Part shown: positions 8,944-18,298 of the stretch, piece after piece
Layout of the letters: every line of letters starts with the position of its first letter
Numbering within the stretch: position 1 is the stretch's first letter
Assembly: GCF_000024465.1 (NCBI RefSeq)
Contig: NC_014010.1
Location: forward strand, 806,001-870,000
Length of the DNA: 64,000 nucleotides
Direction of reading: 5' to 3'
Source of the DNA: Candidatus Puniceispirillum marinum IMCC1322
GTDB taxonomy: Bacteria > Pseudomonadota > Alphaproteobacteria > Puniceispirillales > Puniceispirillaceae
Notes under the pieces: generated by a model
The model's database searches: none
The model's input: the letters and a program-made list of their open reading frames with translations, nothing else
Told to the model about the DNA's origin: nothing
Translations under genes and position numbers: made by a program

Positions 8944-10116
8944 ATGCACATGGAACGCGGCTTTACATCAGAAGAATTCGAACAACGCTGTCAACGCATT
9001 CAAAAGGCAATGCACAATAGGGATGTAGATGCTTTACTGCTGAGTTCAGAAGCTGAAATTCGCTATTTTACCGGCTTTATGACGCAATTCTGGCAAAGCC
9101 CAACCCGTCCCTGGTTTATTCTGATTCCGGCAGATGGCAAGCCAATTGCCATAATACCGACAATCGGCGTCCCACTTATGCAAGACTGCTATGTCGGTGA
9201 CATCAAAAGCTGGCCATCACCAGCCGAGGATGACGATGGCATCAGCCTCGTATATGACGCCATTACCAGCCATATGGGATCAAAAAGCAGACTTGGTATG
9301 CTTATGGGACGTGAAACCGCGATCCGTATGCCTCTGGCCGATCTTGATAGATTACGCGCCCGGTTGACGGATATAGAATGGGTCAATATGACAACCGATG
9401 TTCAGCATATCCGGATGATCAAATCACCAGCCGAGATAGCAAAATCACGTCATGTGTGTGGCATGGTATCATCGGTATTTGCCGATCTCCCAAATTGGGT
9501 AACAGCAGGCCTGCCTTTGCGCGAATTATTCCGCGAATTCAAAATCCGGGCGTTGCAGGCGGGTATTGACGATGTCAGTTACCTTGTCGGCTCCGCTGGT
9601 CCGGGTGGATATTTTGATATCATCGCCCCGCCAGATGGCCGCATGCTTGCCGCAGGCGACGTCTTTATGCTCGATACCGGATGCATATGGGACGGCTATT
9701 TCAGCGACTTTGACCGTAATTTTGCCATTGGCCACGCCACTGATGATGCCAAGAGCGCGCATCATCAACTCTATGACGCCACCGAGGCGGCCTTGGATAT
9801 CCTGAAACCCGGCATAACCGCGTCTGATTTGTTTCATGCCATGGATAATATTTTGCGGCCTGATGCAGATCCAGATGATGGTGGCGGTGATGTTGGCCGA
9901 TATGGACATGGTCTGGGCACGCAATTGACCGAGACGCCCTCACATACGATATGGGACAAAACCGTGATTGAGGCTGGTATGGCCCTGACTATTGAACCAT
10001 CGATTATCTATGGTGATGGGTTCCTTATGGTCGCCGAAGAAAATTTGGTCGTGACCAAGGATGGATTTGAGTTATTATCATATCGTGCTGATCGTGATCT
10101 TCCGATCATTGCATAA
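8944..10116 (+). CDS. M24 family metallopeptidase-like protein (Xaa-Pro type)
   Basis: An N-terminal creatinase-like domain (EIRYFTGF) precedes an M24 catalytic domain that keeps the metal ligands: DTGCIWDGYFSDFDRN (two Asp), GHGLG (His), IEPS (Glu) and EEN (Glu). It is therefore a probable dinuclear-metal aminopeptidase, dipeptidase or amide hydrolase, unlike the metal-less copy at 4.5 kb. The start at 8944 is chosen because AAGGA lies six bases upstream; an in-frame GTG at 8929 would only add five residues. It is the third gene of the PhyH-DpaL operon, where an M24 enzyme takes the place that EutD holds in hydroxyectoine clusters. The substrate is unknown. Confidence 0.82.
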   Translation: MHMERGFTSEEFEQRCQRIQKAMHNRDVDALLLSSEAEIRYFTGFMTQFWQSPTRPWFILIPADGKPIAIIPTIGVPLMQDCYVGDIKSWPSPAEDDDGISLVYDAITSHMGSKSRLGMLMGRETAIRMPLADLDRLRARLTDIEWVNMTTDVQHIRMIKSPAEIAKSRHVCGMVSSVFADLPNWVTAGLPLRELFREFKIRALQAGIDDVSYLVGSAGPGGYFDIIAPPDGRMLAAGDVFMLDTGCIWDGYFSDFDRNFAIGHATDDAKSAHHQLYDATEAALDILKPGITASDLFHAMDNILRPDADPDDGGGDVGRYGHGLGTQLTETPSHTIWDKTVIEAGMALTIEPSIIYGDGFLMVAEENLVVTKDGFELLSYRADRDLPIIA

Positions 10117-10139
10117 CAACCAGGTGATAAAGGAAACAG

Positions 10140-10925
10140 ATGATGGATGAAAACCGCACCGCTAAAACAGCATTCAGCCGACTGCCCTTTGATGTGATCG
10201 CACCCCAGGATCAGCCCTTACAGCTTGGTCTTGTGACACTGGAAACGGATCTCACAATCGAAAATGAATTCCGCTATTTTCTGGGTGATGGTGCGTTGTC
10301 ACTGATCCATACACGGATCGCCTGCGACGATCAGGTAACTGCCGATAATCTGACAATGATGGAAGATCGCTTTGCAGAAGCATTATCACTATTTCCTCCA
10401 AAATATGCGTTTGATGCCGTTGGTTATGGCTGTACCTCAGCGTCATTACTCATCGGCGAAGACAATGTTGAAAAGATCATCAAATCGCATGTAGATGCGA
10501 AACATGTGACAACGCCCATGACCGCCGTTAAGCGGGGCCTGTCAAAACTAGGCGCGCGCAATATCGGGTTTTTGGCACCCTATATCTCGGATATTTCGCA
10601 AAAAATGTGTAATGACCTGTCATCTGCCGGATTTACCGTTGCCACCGCTGCCAGTTTTGATGAAGATCGCGACTCGATTGTAGGATGTATATCGCCACCA
10701 GCCATTATGGCGGCGATCACCGCTGTCGCTAACAATGCTGGCACCACATCGCTTGATGCTATTTTTGTTGCCTGCACATCATTAAAATGCGCACCTATAA
10801 TTGCCGAAGCTGAAGCCATACTTGGCATTCCGGTAATTTCCAGCAACTCAGCTTTGGCGTGGGATATGGCACGCTTAACCGGCCTTAGCGTTGGGGCGGC
10901 TGGAAAAGGCGCCTTATATAACTAA
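10140..10925 (+). CDS. Asp/Glu racemase superfamily protein, EutA / maleate-isomerase-like
   Basis: The 261-residue protein has the paired cysteines of this superfamily: C98 in GYGCTSAS and C212 in VACTSLKCAP. The first is in the GCTS context typical of EutA, maleate isomerase and arylmalonate decarboxylase relatives. EutA is a component of hydroxyectoine catabolism thought to act as a racemase or epimerase. The gene closes the operon 23 bases after the M24 gene, with AAAGGA before tandem ATG codons. I infer that it inverts a stereocentre before DpaL acts. Maleate isomerase activity is the alternative. Confidence 0.75.
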   Translation: MMDENRTAKTAFSRLPFDVIAPQDQPLQLGLVTLETDLTIENEFRYFLGDGALSLIHTRIACDDQVTADNLTMMEDRFAEALSLFPPKYAFDAVGYGCTSASLLIGEDNVEKIIKSHVDAKHVTTPMTAVKRGLSKLGARNIGFLAPYISDISQKMCNDLSSAGFTVATAASFDEDRDSIVGCISPPAIMAAITAVANNAGTTSLDAIFVACTSLKCAPIIAEAEAILGIPVISSNSALAWDMARLTGLSVGAAGKGALYN

Positions 10926-10958
10926 ATTAAGCATAGCTAGACGCGTGTGCCCTCACCC

Positions 10959-12095
10959 CTAGCGCAACAGAATACTGTCATCAATGCTGGCAAGATCGCT
11001 TTTGCCGCACAAGCCCATCGTGACATCAAGTTCTTTATGTATTATTTCCAGCGTCTCGCGCACACCATCCTGTCCACGCGCCCCAAGCCCATAAAGAAAA
11101 GCGCGCCCGATCAGCGTTGCCTTGGCACCCAGTGCAATCGCGCGTAACACATCCTGCCCTGAACGAATGCCGCTATCCATCCAGACTTCAGCCTTATCGC
11201 CAACAGCATCAACAATCGCCGGAAGCGCCGCAATCGCAGACATCGCACCATCCAGCTGACGACCACCATGGTTAGATACGACAATGGCATCAGCACCAAT
11301 ATTTACAGCCGCTTTGGCATCCTCGGCATCCAGCACGCCTTTGATGATGAGCTTGCCACCCCATTGTTTGCGGATTGCTGCCACATCGTCCCACGATAAT
11401 GACGGATCAAACTGGCTATTCGTCCAGCTTGATAATGACGACATATCCTCAACGCCCTTTACATGCCCGACGATGTTACGAAAATCACGACGTTTTGTGC
11501 CAAGCATACCCAAACACCAGCGGGGCTTGGTCGCCATATTGACCATATTTCTGATGGTCAGCTTTGGTGGGGCGCTCAGCCCATTATAAACATCCTTGTG
11601 ACGTTGCCCAAGAATTTGCAAATCAAGTGTCACCATCAAGGCAGAACAATTTGCATCGCGGGCGCGCTCAATCAGGCGCGAGACAAAATCGCGATCCCGC
11701 ATCACGTAAAGCTGAAACCAGAAAGGTTTATTCGTATCTTCGGCGACATCCTCAATCGAACAGATCGACATGGTGGACAACGTAAAAGGCACACCATATG
11801 CAGCCGCCGCGCGTGCGGCCAGAATTTCACCATCGGCATGTTGCATACCAGTAAGTCCGGTAGGTGCCAGCCCAACAGGCATGGTAACCTTTTCCCCCAG
11901 CATGGTCATTTCGGTTGACCGCTTACTAACATCCAGAGCGACACGCTGGCGGAATTTTATGTCCTGTAAATCAGTTTCGTTCGCCCGATAGGTTGACTCA
12001 GTCCATGAGCCACTATCGGCATAATCATAAAACATTTTTGGTACGCGTCGTTTGGCGAGCTTTTGCAAATCATCAATGCAAGCGATTTTGGTCAT
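10959..12095 (-). CDS. lldD: FMN-dependent L-lactate dehydrogenase
   Basis: This is a member of the alpha-hydroxy-acid oxidase family that oxidises L-lactate to pyruvate at the membrane and passes electrons to quinone or cytochrome. Visible features are the N-terminal FYDYADSG, the FMN-contacting LAPTGLTGM, WFQLYVMRDRD, and the active-site stretch VVSNHGGRQLDGA with the catalytic histidine, followed by MDSGIRSGQDVLRA. The length of 378 is typical of LldD. AAGGG lies eight bases before ATG. No lldP permease or lldR regulator is adjacent. It converges on the EutA-like gene. Glycolate or mandelate could be the true substrate, but the sequence is closest to LldD. Confidence 0.85.
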   Translation of the reverse strand: MTKIACIDDLQKLAKRRVPKMFYDYADSGSWTESTYRANETDLQDIKFRQRVALDVSKRSTEMTMLGEKVTMPVGLAPTGLTGMQHADGEILAARAAAAYGVPFTLSTMSICSIEDVAEDTNKPFWFQLYVMRDRDFVSRLIERARDANCSALMVTLDLQILGQRHKDVYNGLSAPPKLTIRNMVNMATKPRWCLGMLGTKRRDFRNIVGHVKGVEDMSSLSSWTNSQFDPSLSWDDVAAIRKQWGGKLIIKGVLDAEDAKAAVNIGADAIVVSNHGGRQLDGAMSAIAALPAIVDAVGDKAEVWMDSGIRSGQDVLRAIALGAKATLIGRAFLYGLGARGQDGVRETLEIIHKELDVTMGLCGKSDLASIDDSILLR

Positions 12096-12152
12096 TCGTC
12101 GAGCCCTTGATAGAAAACCATAAACTCACAGCTATTACCTTATTTGTAAAGT

Positions 12153-13796
12153 CTAACGGCTTCGTTTAAGCATCATATTCATTAAAGCAACCGGCACCAG
12201 CCCCGCAATGACAATCATCAAAGCGGGCAAGGCCGCTTGTTCAAGCATTTCATCCTTGGCAAATTGATACGTAAAGGTCGCCAATGTTTCGAAATTAAAC
12301 GGACGCAATAATAAAGTCATGGGTAGTTCTTTCATGACATCAACAAAAACCAGCAAACCGCCTGCAAGAAGAGAGCTCCGTAAAAGGGGTAAAATGACCA
12401 GCTTTATACTGCTTGAATATCCATGTCCAAGAATGCGGCTGGCATTCATCATATTAGGTGGTAACCGTCGAACCCCTGATATCATGGCTCCATAGCCAAC
12501 AGCCTGAAACCGAACAATATAGGCAAATAGTAAAACTCCCAGACCACTAATTAGGATACCCAATATATGCCCGTTGGTAATAGTTGCAATCACGCGATCA
12601 AATGCACTCGCAAAAATCAGCACACCGATAGCCAACATGGTTCCAGGGAAGGCATATCCAAGCGATGATAGCAACGCCAGCGAGCGCACCCATTTGCCCG
12701 AGCGATATGTTGCGGTCAGTACAATAAAACATGAAACAACCATCACAAAAACTGATGCCATACCCGCAATCATCAGGGTGTTTGATATAATGCCCGAGAC
12801 TGCAGCAAAATCAGCACCCGCATTATTCACCAATACGAAACTCAGCAACACCAGAACTGGAATGAGGAAACCAAGCGCAAGCGGGATCATACATATCAGC
12901 CAGCAGATAAACACCTTGCTACCATGTAGCACGATAGGTGTGACTGGCGTAGGCGGTTTTCCATTACCAGAAAATTGTTGGCGTGCGCGTGCATAAAGCT
13001 CTAGTCCCAGCAAACTGACAATAAAGACGAAGCCCACCAGCGAAATTTGTGCCGCGGCAACGATATTATTCATCCCCAACCAGACATTAAAAATGCCCAG
13101 CGTTATGGTTGGAATAGCAAAATATTCAACAGTACCAAAATCCGAAACCACTTCCATTAATACCAGTGCCAGACCCGCCATAATCGCTGGTCTAGCGAGT
13201 GGCAATCCGACTGTCCAAAATTGTGATTTATTATGCACAAGTGCAATTTCAAAAAGGCTGGCTGGGGTCAGACGAAAAGCAACACGTGTGACCATATAAA
13301 TATAAGGATAGAGAACTGAGGCCATCACCAATATTGCCCCACCAAGCGACCTGATCTCCGGAAACCAATAATCTTGGGCTGTCTGCCAACCAAAAACGCT
13401 ACGCAAACCACTCTGAACAAAGCCGGCATATTCAAAGAAATCTGTATATGTGTAAGCTATAATATAAGCAGGAATGGCCGCAGGTAACAAAAGGGCCCAT
13501 TCCATCACTGTCTTGCCAGGAAAATGATAACGACTCACAACCCAAGCCGTACTGACACCAAAACCGATGGCAAGCACACCAACGCCAACCATCAAGATGA
13601 GCGTGTTACTTACATAAGTCCCTAAAACCGTATTCAGCAGATGTGACCAAAGGCCGTCACTATCACCACTAGCTGTGATAACAAGCGCCAAAACCGGTGC
13701 CAGAAACAAACCACATAACAACACAACACCGACCAACCAGCGATCCAAATACTGGCGCGAAGCACCCGCCCAGTTGGTTAAAAATGTTGCTACCAT
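12153..13796 (-). CDS. Iron(III) ABC transporter permease, fused two-domain (FbpB/SfuB type)
   Basis: The 547-residue protein has about twelve hydrophobic segments in two repeated halves, the layout of ferric-iron permeases. Each half carries the permease signature that contacts the ATPase (PAIMAGLALVLMEVVSDFGT region; LLRSSLLAGGLLVFVDVMKE region). The partner binding protein and ATPase genes are not in the window, so the permease stands alone. Inverted Fur-like boxes about 95-145 bases upstream of the start support a link to iron. AGG lies four bases before ATG. Thiamine or phosphonate permeases share the fold, but the Fur-like sites favour iron. Confidence 0.8.
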   Translation of the reverse strand: MVATFLTNWAGASRQYLDRWLVGVVLLCGLFLAPVLALVITASGDSDGLWSHLLNTVLGTYVSNTLILMVGVGVLAIGFGVSTAWVVSRYHFPGKTVMEWALLLPAAIPAYIIAYTYTDFFEYAGFVQSGLRSVFGWQTAQDYWFPEIRSLGGAILVMASVLYPYIYMVTRVAFRLTPASLFEIALVHNKSQFWTVGLPLARPAIMAGLALVLMEVVSDFGTVEYFAIPTITLGIFNVWLGMNNIVAAAQISLVGFVFIVSLLGLELYARARQQFSGNGKPPTPVTPIVLHGSKVFICWLICMIPLALGFLIPVLVLLSFVLVNNAGADFAAVSGIISNTLMIAGMASVFVMVVSCFIVLTATYRSGKWVRSLALLSSLGYAFPGTMLAIGVLIFASAFDRVIATITNGHILGILISGLGVLLFAYIVRFQAVGYGAMISGVRRLPPNMMNASRILGHGYSSSIKLVILPLLRSSLLAGGLLVFVDVMKELPMTLLLRPFNFETLATFTYQFAKDEMLEQAALPALMIVIAGLVPVALMNMMLKRSR

Positions 13797-13889
13797 AAAG
13801 CCTATTCAACTGTCTTTTACGGATATGATCGCGACAAAGGCCAATCACCTAATGTCATGTTTGATGAATATAAGTGACATCATTAATAA

Positions 13890-13942
13890 GAATGATTATC
13901 AAAATCAAAAACTGTTTGCAAGCGCCAAATTGATAATCATTC
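13890..13942. promoter_or_regulatory. Inverted pair of Fur-like boxes
   Basis: GAATGATTATCAA at 13890-13902 and its exact reverse complement TTGATAATCATTC at 13930-13942 are separated by 27 bases. Each copy resembles half of the classical GATAATGATAATCATTATC Fur box. They lie in the divergent intergenic region between the iron permease gene and the terC-family gene, closer to the permease. Alphaproteobacteria may use Fur, Mur or Irr on such sites, so the regulator is inferred only. Confidence 0.5.
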
Positions 13943-14081
13943 GCAATTTTTGAATTACAGAAAATGATGAATAATTAGAGAATTGAGCAAAATCGACCCT
14001 TTCATTTCGCTACCCCTGCACCTATCTTCAATCAGATTAATTAAAGCTGTTTCAAGATTAAAAACCTAGAAAGTCTAACCC

Positions 14082-14777
14082 ATGCCAGAATTCATGTCAG
14101 CGTTCATGACTGATGCTCTTGTCATCTCCATTCTTCAAATTATTGCGATTGATATAATTCTGGGGGGTGATAATGCGATCATAATTGCTTTGGCCTGTCG
14201 TGACTTGCCTGCCCATCAAAAAAAGCTGGGCATTCTGTGGGGCACAGCTGGCGCGATCATTTTACGTGTTATCCTCGTTTTCTTTGCTACGACTTTGCTA
14301 ACCGTTCCTGGTCTAAAGCTTATTGGCGGGCTTTTACTTTTATGGATTGGCGTCAAGCTACTTATGGAAAATGATGATGAAAGTGAACATAAGGTCAATA
14401 GTTCCAAAGGTCTTGCATCGGCTATTCGCACCATCATAATTGCCGATTTTGTGATGAGTTTGGATAATTCGATAGCGATTGCGGCGGCGGCAAAAGGTAA
14501 TATGTATCTGGTGGTCTTTGGCTTGCTTCTAAGCGTGCCTATCATCATCGGAGGCAGTGCAATTATCCTTAAGCTGATGTCTCGCTATCCAGTTATCATC
14601 ACTATGGGCGCAGGATTATTGGGGTGGCTTGCGGGTGATTTGATCGTTCATGACCCGCTTCTCAAAGCCTATCTGACCCAGCATATACCCTATGCGGATA
14701 TCGTTGTTGCAGGTGGATTTGCGGCGGCTGTTATCATCAGCGGGCGCATACTTGCGACACGTCATAAACCCGTTTAG
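14082..14777 (+). CDS. TerC/YjbE-family membrane protein
   Basis: This is an integral membrane protein of about seven segments with the family signatures IILGGDNAIIIALA near 25-38 and DFVMSLDNSIAIAAAA near 122-137. Their aspartates probably line a metal path. TerC/YjbE relatives are linked to manganese export and to metalation of exported proteins. The length of 231 fits the YjbE subgroup. No strong ribosome site is seen before ATG. The Fur-like inverted boxes lie 140-190 bases upstream, which would suit joint iron/manganese control. Its 3' end overlaps that of the EamA gene by four bases. Confidence 0.82.
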   Translation: MPEFMSAFMTDALVISILQIIAIDIILGGDNAIIIALACRDLPAHQKKLGILWGTAGAIILRVILVFFATTLLTVPGLKLIGGLLLLWIGVKLLMENDDESEHKVNSSKGLASAIRTIIIADFVMSLDNSIAIAAAAKGNMYLVVFGLLLSVPIIIGGSAIILKLMSRYPVIITMGAGLLGWLAGDLIVHDPLLKAYLTQHIPYADIVVAGGFAAAVIISGRILATRHKPV

Positions 14778-15676
14778 TCAGTCGTCATATTACTGGACAT
14801 AATGCCGATATACGCCCCTGTCATAATGATCGCGACAAACCCGACCCATTGCCAGTAATCAAGATGTTCACCTAAAAATATGGCGGATGATAGGGCCGCA
14901 ACGATAACTTCTGACAACATTACAATGCCTACCAGCCCGGGCGACACATATTGATTGACGCGAAAGATAATCAGAACCGATGGCAGAAAAATACATACTG
15001 ATGCCACAAATGCTACTGGTAATGCACTTACTAACATACCCATATCAGGCATTGGTATGCCCAGAAACACCGCCGCTATAGCGGCTATTAAGCCGCCTAC
15101 GGCATATTGAAACAAGGTGATATTCATGACATTGGTGTTTGGGTATTTACCGATAATGATCGACCCCACTGACCAACTTAAGCCTGATAGAAACCCCAGA
15201 AAATCACTTTTTGAAAACTGTATGTCAAAAACATTCATTTTCATGATCAGAATACACCCAATCAATCCCATGCTTATCGCTATCCAGCGTTCTCTGTTTA
15301 GTTTTTCAGCCAGATATATGCTGCCAAGTAAGGTTGACCATATGGGCGTCAGATAAAACAGCACTGTAGTTTTGGTAACCGATGCCACCACAAGCCCAAG
15401 AGAATAAAGCGCAAAGCCAATACCCATCGCACCACCGGCGGCAAGATAAACACCCCAGTCCTGACGATTTGACAGCAGTGATTTTCGGCAAAATGGAAAC
15501 AAAGCCATAAAGGGCAAAGTCTGAAAAATGACCACAACCCATAACGCACTGATGCCCTGACTTTCGACATAACGCATGGGCACCCAGATCAATCCCCACA
15601 CCGAAGCCGCCACACAGACCAGCAACAAACCTGTTCGCTTGTTCGTTGATTGAAGAGTTAACTGTGAAATGTTCAA
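14774..15676 (-). CDS. EamA/DMT family transporter
   Basis: The product has ten predicted membrane segments in two EamA repeats, with the usual SVWGLIWVPMR start and a conserved FxLTPIWSTLLG in the first repeat. At 300 residues it has normal length. It is probably an exporter of amino acids or metabolites. The start codon appears to be TTG, with AGGG six bases upstream; no in-frame ATG is near. It lies 35 bases after the PatB-like gene on the same strand and is probably co-transcribed with the aminotransferase cluster, which suggests export of a product or intermediate of that cluster. The substrate is unknown. Confidence 0.8.
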   Translation of the reverse strand: MNISQLTLQSTNKRTGLLLVCVAASVWGLIWVPMRYVESQGISALWVVVIFQTLPFMALFPFCRKSLLSNRQDWGVYLAAGGAMGIGFALYSLGLVVASVTKTTVLFYLTPIWSTLLGSIYLAEKLNRERWIAISMGLIGCILIMKMNVFDIQFSKSDFLGFLSGLSWSVGSIIIGKYPNTNVMNITLFQYAVGGLIAAIAAVFLGIPMPDMGMLVSALPVAFVASVCIFLPSVLIIFRVNQYVSPGLVGIVMLSEVIVAALSSAIFLGEHLDYWQWVGFVAIIMTGAYIGIMSSNMTTD

Positions 15677-15711
15677 TATGTACCCTGTACCCTATATGGC
15701 GCCTTGTTTCC

Positions 15712-16887
15712 TTATTGAAGATCAGAAAAGGCATCCTGAAGGCGTTCTACAGCTTCTTCGATAAGGGCGCGGCGTGTCGCCAGATTAAAGCGCATAAAAT
15801 CATCACCACCTGCCCCGAAACTGCTACCAAAATTCCCGGCAATACGTGCCTTTTGCGTGACGCGGTCATTAAATTCATCTGCGCTCATGCCGGTATCAGC
15901 AAACCCTACCCAGGTCAGATAAGTCGCCTCCAGAGGCATGATCGTCAAACCAGGAATTCTGCGAATCCCTGCGGCAAAAATACGGTTATTTTCGGATAGG
16001 TATAAGCGTAGAGCGTCAAGCCATTCATCACCATGCTTATAGGCAGCCTCAGACATGATCATGCCAAATCGGTTAAGCGACGTGCCTGCCGCTTTATGCG
16101 CTTTTACAAATTGTTCACGCAACATTTCATTTTCTATAATCACACTGCCAAGCATGGCACCTGCAAGATTGAATGTCTTTGTCGTTGCCGCCAAAGTAAT
16201 AAGATTAGCTTCAAATTCCGGCGCAATTTTCGCCAGCACATGGTGCTCATGACCATCCAGAATAAGATCATGATGCACTTCATCACTAATCAGGATGATA
16301 TCCCGTTCTGCACAAAAAGCGGCAACCGCTCGTAATTCATCTTTTGTCCATATACGGCCACCGGGGTTATGCGGCGAACACAGAAACATCAGCTTCTCAT
16401 CCCCCTGAAGTTGCAACGCCAGGGCATCCAGATCCATAGAATAGCGTCCATCGTCAAGCACGAGTTCGGATTCGATCACCTTGCGGTCATTCGCTTTGAT
16501 AAGCCGCTGGAACGCGTGATAGACTGGCGAGAAAATGACCACGCTATCGCCAATATCGGTAAAGGCATGAACAGCAAGCGATAGCGCATTTACCAGACCA
16601 TGTGTATTCACGATCCAGTCAGGCTGCACAGTCCATCCATGCCGCCGATGCATCCAGCCAACAAGCGCATCACGGAAACTTGTATCATCGCCATAATAGC
16701 CATACACGCCATGCGCATGCATGTTTTTCACCGCATCAGCCACCGCCTGCGGGGGTTTGAAATCCATATCGGCAACCCACATGGGAATGCCGTCATGCGG
16801 CGATACGTTGTAATTTGCTTGCATGGTGTCCCATTTATCCGAATGGGTGTTCACGCGATTAATGATTTCATCAAAATCTATTGTCAT
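15712..16887 (-). CDS. PatB/MalY-type PLP enzyme (C-S beta-lyase or aminotransferase)
   Basis: This is a fold type I PLP protein. It has the MalY/PatB opening MWVADMDFKPP, the substrate-side YGYYGDD, the cofactor aspartate in ISDEVHHDLI and the Schiff-base lysine in AATTKTFNLAGAM. MalY/PatB proteins cleave cystathionine or other C-S bonds and some transaminate. The length of about 391 fits. The start at 16887 has AGGA seven bases upstream; the longer frame to 16932 has no ribosome site. It is part of a run of same-strand PLP and ThDP enzymes. Confidence 0.85.
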   Translation of the reverse strand: MTIDFDEIINRVNTHSDKWDTMQANYNVSPHDGIPMWVADMDFKPPQAVADAVKNMHAHGVYGYYGDDTSFRDALVGWMHRRHGWTVQPDWIVNTHGLVNALSLAVHAFTDIGDSVVIFSPVYHAFQRLIKANDRKVIESELVLDDGRYSMDLDALALQLQGDEKLMFLCSPHNPGGRIWTKDELRAVAAFCAERDIILISDEVHHDLILDGHEHHVLAKIAPEFEANLITLAATTKTFNLAGAMLGSVIIENEMLREQFVKAHKAAGTSLNRFGMIMSEAAYKHGDEWLDALRLYLSENNRIFAAGIRRIPGLTIMPLEATYLTWVGFADTGMSADEFNDRVTQKARIAGNFGSSFGAGGDDFMRFNLATRRALIEEAVERLQDAFSDLQ

Positions 16888-17040
16888 CAAAATCCTATCG
16901 ACAAATATCCGATTGGCCGACAGCCAATACATGCAAAGGCAATGCTTTAGAAATCATGGCGGAAAATAACCACACATATTATCCAATAAATTACAGTCGT
17001 TTATCAGCACAGGTCAAGCCATCAGCTTGAAAGATGTTTT

Positions 17041-18267
17041 CTATAATGTAGCGTCAAGTGCGGTAATCAGCTTTTGCACTTCATCGGCATGCGTATAATG
17101 TACAAAGCTCAAACGAAGCACGCCAGGGTCACTTTTAACGCCCATCGCCTCAATCAGGCGAACAGCATAAAAATCGCCACCCCCTGCCATAACGCCATGC
17201 TGTACAAGCCTTTTGGCTAAATCTGGCGCTGGTTTATCAGAATGCACAGCAACGGTTGGCACGCGATACCCCACCTTGTCAGTACCCAGAATACGGATAT
17301 CATTTCGGCTACGCAGATAATCAAGCAACGGTGCTAAAATCAAATCTTCATGATCGCGTTGCAACTGACGCACCGCCCTACCGCGCGCCGCCGCATCAGC
17401 ATTTGGAGCAAAATGATGCTTGTGAATAAGATCAATATAATCAGCCATGCCGGCACAGGCAGCAATCTGCGCATGATCCGGTCCAGCGGGGGTAAAGCGC
17501 TTATAGCGTACATCACTGTTAAAAAAATGTGCCTGATTTGGCAATCGATCCGCCAGATCGCGCGCCACAAACATGATGCCTTGATGCGGGCCATAGGTTT
17601 TATAGCTTGAAAACAGATAAATATCGGTTCCAAGGGCGTGTATATCAGGCAACCCATGCGGTGCCATGCTAACCCCATCGGTACAGGTAACCGCCCCGAC
17701 CCCATGTGCCATTCGCGCAATATCGGCGACGGGGTTTTCCTGACCCACAATATTCGAGCAATGCGGAAAACAAACCAGCTTGACGCTTTCATCTAGAATC
17801 GACGCTAGCGTTTTGAGGTCAAGCTGACCGCTTTCAGCATCAACATGCCATTCACGTACCTCAATACCCTGCGCGGCAAGTCGCCGCCACACGCCGGTAT
17901 TGGCTTCATGATCCTGATCTGTCACGATAATGGCATCACCCGCAGACAGCATCTGACCAAACGCATGTGCCAATACATAGGTGTTTTGGCTGGTTGATGG
18001 ACCAAAACTGAGTTCGTCGCTATGAATATTCATCAAAGCCGCAAGCCGTGAGCGTGCTTCGTCCATTTCCTCACCGCCAAGGCGCGACGCCTCATACGGT
18101 GCATAGGGCTGCACCTTTCGCTCACGATAAAAACGATGCAGACGATCAACAACCTGTTTGCATGTATAAGAGCCGCCCGCATTTTCAAAAAATGCCTGCC
18201 CTGCCAGTGATGGCTCAGAAAAAGCCGGAAACTGGCTACGGATGAAATCTATGTCCAAGGCACTCAT
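17041..18267 (-). CDS. Class V aminotransferase / cysteine-desulfurase-like protein
   Basis: A PLP enzyme with FFENAGGSYTCKQVVDR at the N-terminus, TSQNTYVLAHAFG and DQDHEANTGVW in the middle, the PLP aspartate in TCTDGVSMAPH, and lysine in FSSYKTYGPHQG as the Schiff-base residue. It belongs to the CsdA/isopenicillin-epimerase-like group. I see no SufS-type catalytic cysteine loop, so true desulfurase activity is doubtful. The start at 18267 is supported by AGGA six bases upstream and removes an overlap with the neighbour. It begins 31 bases after the ThDP-enzyme stop. Confidence 0.8.
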   Translation of the reverse strand: MSALDIDFIRSQFPAFSEPSLAGQAFFENAGGSYTCKQVVDRLHRFYRERKVQPYAPYEASRLGGEEMDEARSRLAALMNIHSDELSFGPSTSQNTYVLAHAFGQMLSAGDAIIVTDQDHEANTGVWRRLAAQGIEVREWHVDAESGQLDLKTLASILDESVKLVCFPHCSNIVGQENPVADIARMAHGVGAVTCTDGVSMAPHGLPDIHALGTDIYLFSSYKTYGPHQGIMFVARDLADRLPNQAHFFNSDVRYKRFTPAGPDHAQIAACAGMADYIDLIHKHHFAPNADAAARGRAVRQLQRDHEDLILAPLLDYLRSRNDIRILGTDKVGYRVPTVAVHSDKPAPDLAKRLVQHGVMAGGGDFYAVRLIEAMGVKSDPGVLRLSFVHYTHADEVQKLITALDATL

Positions 18268-18298
18268 GACTGATCCTATATATTTAAAAATGTAGTTC

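Noticed and set aside
13950-14081. yybP-ykoY manganese riboswitch before the terC-family gene
   Set aside because: The conserved loops of this riboswitch could not be found in the leader.
17041-18267. SufS cysteine desulfurase supplying the DndC protein
   Set aside because: It is 13 kb away, lacks a visible catalytic cysteine loop and sits in another metabolic cluster.
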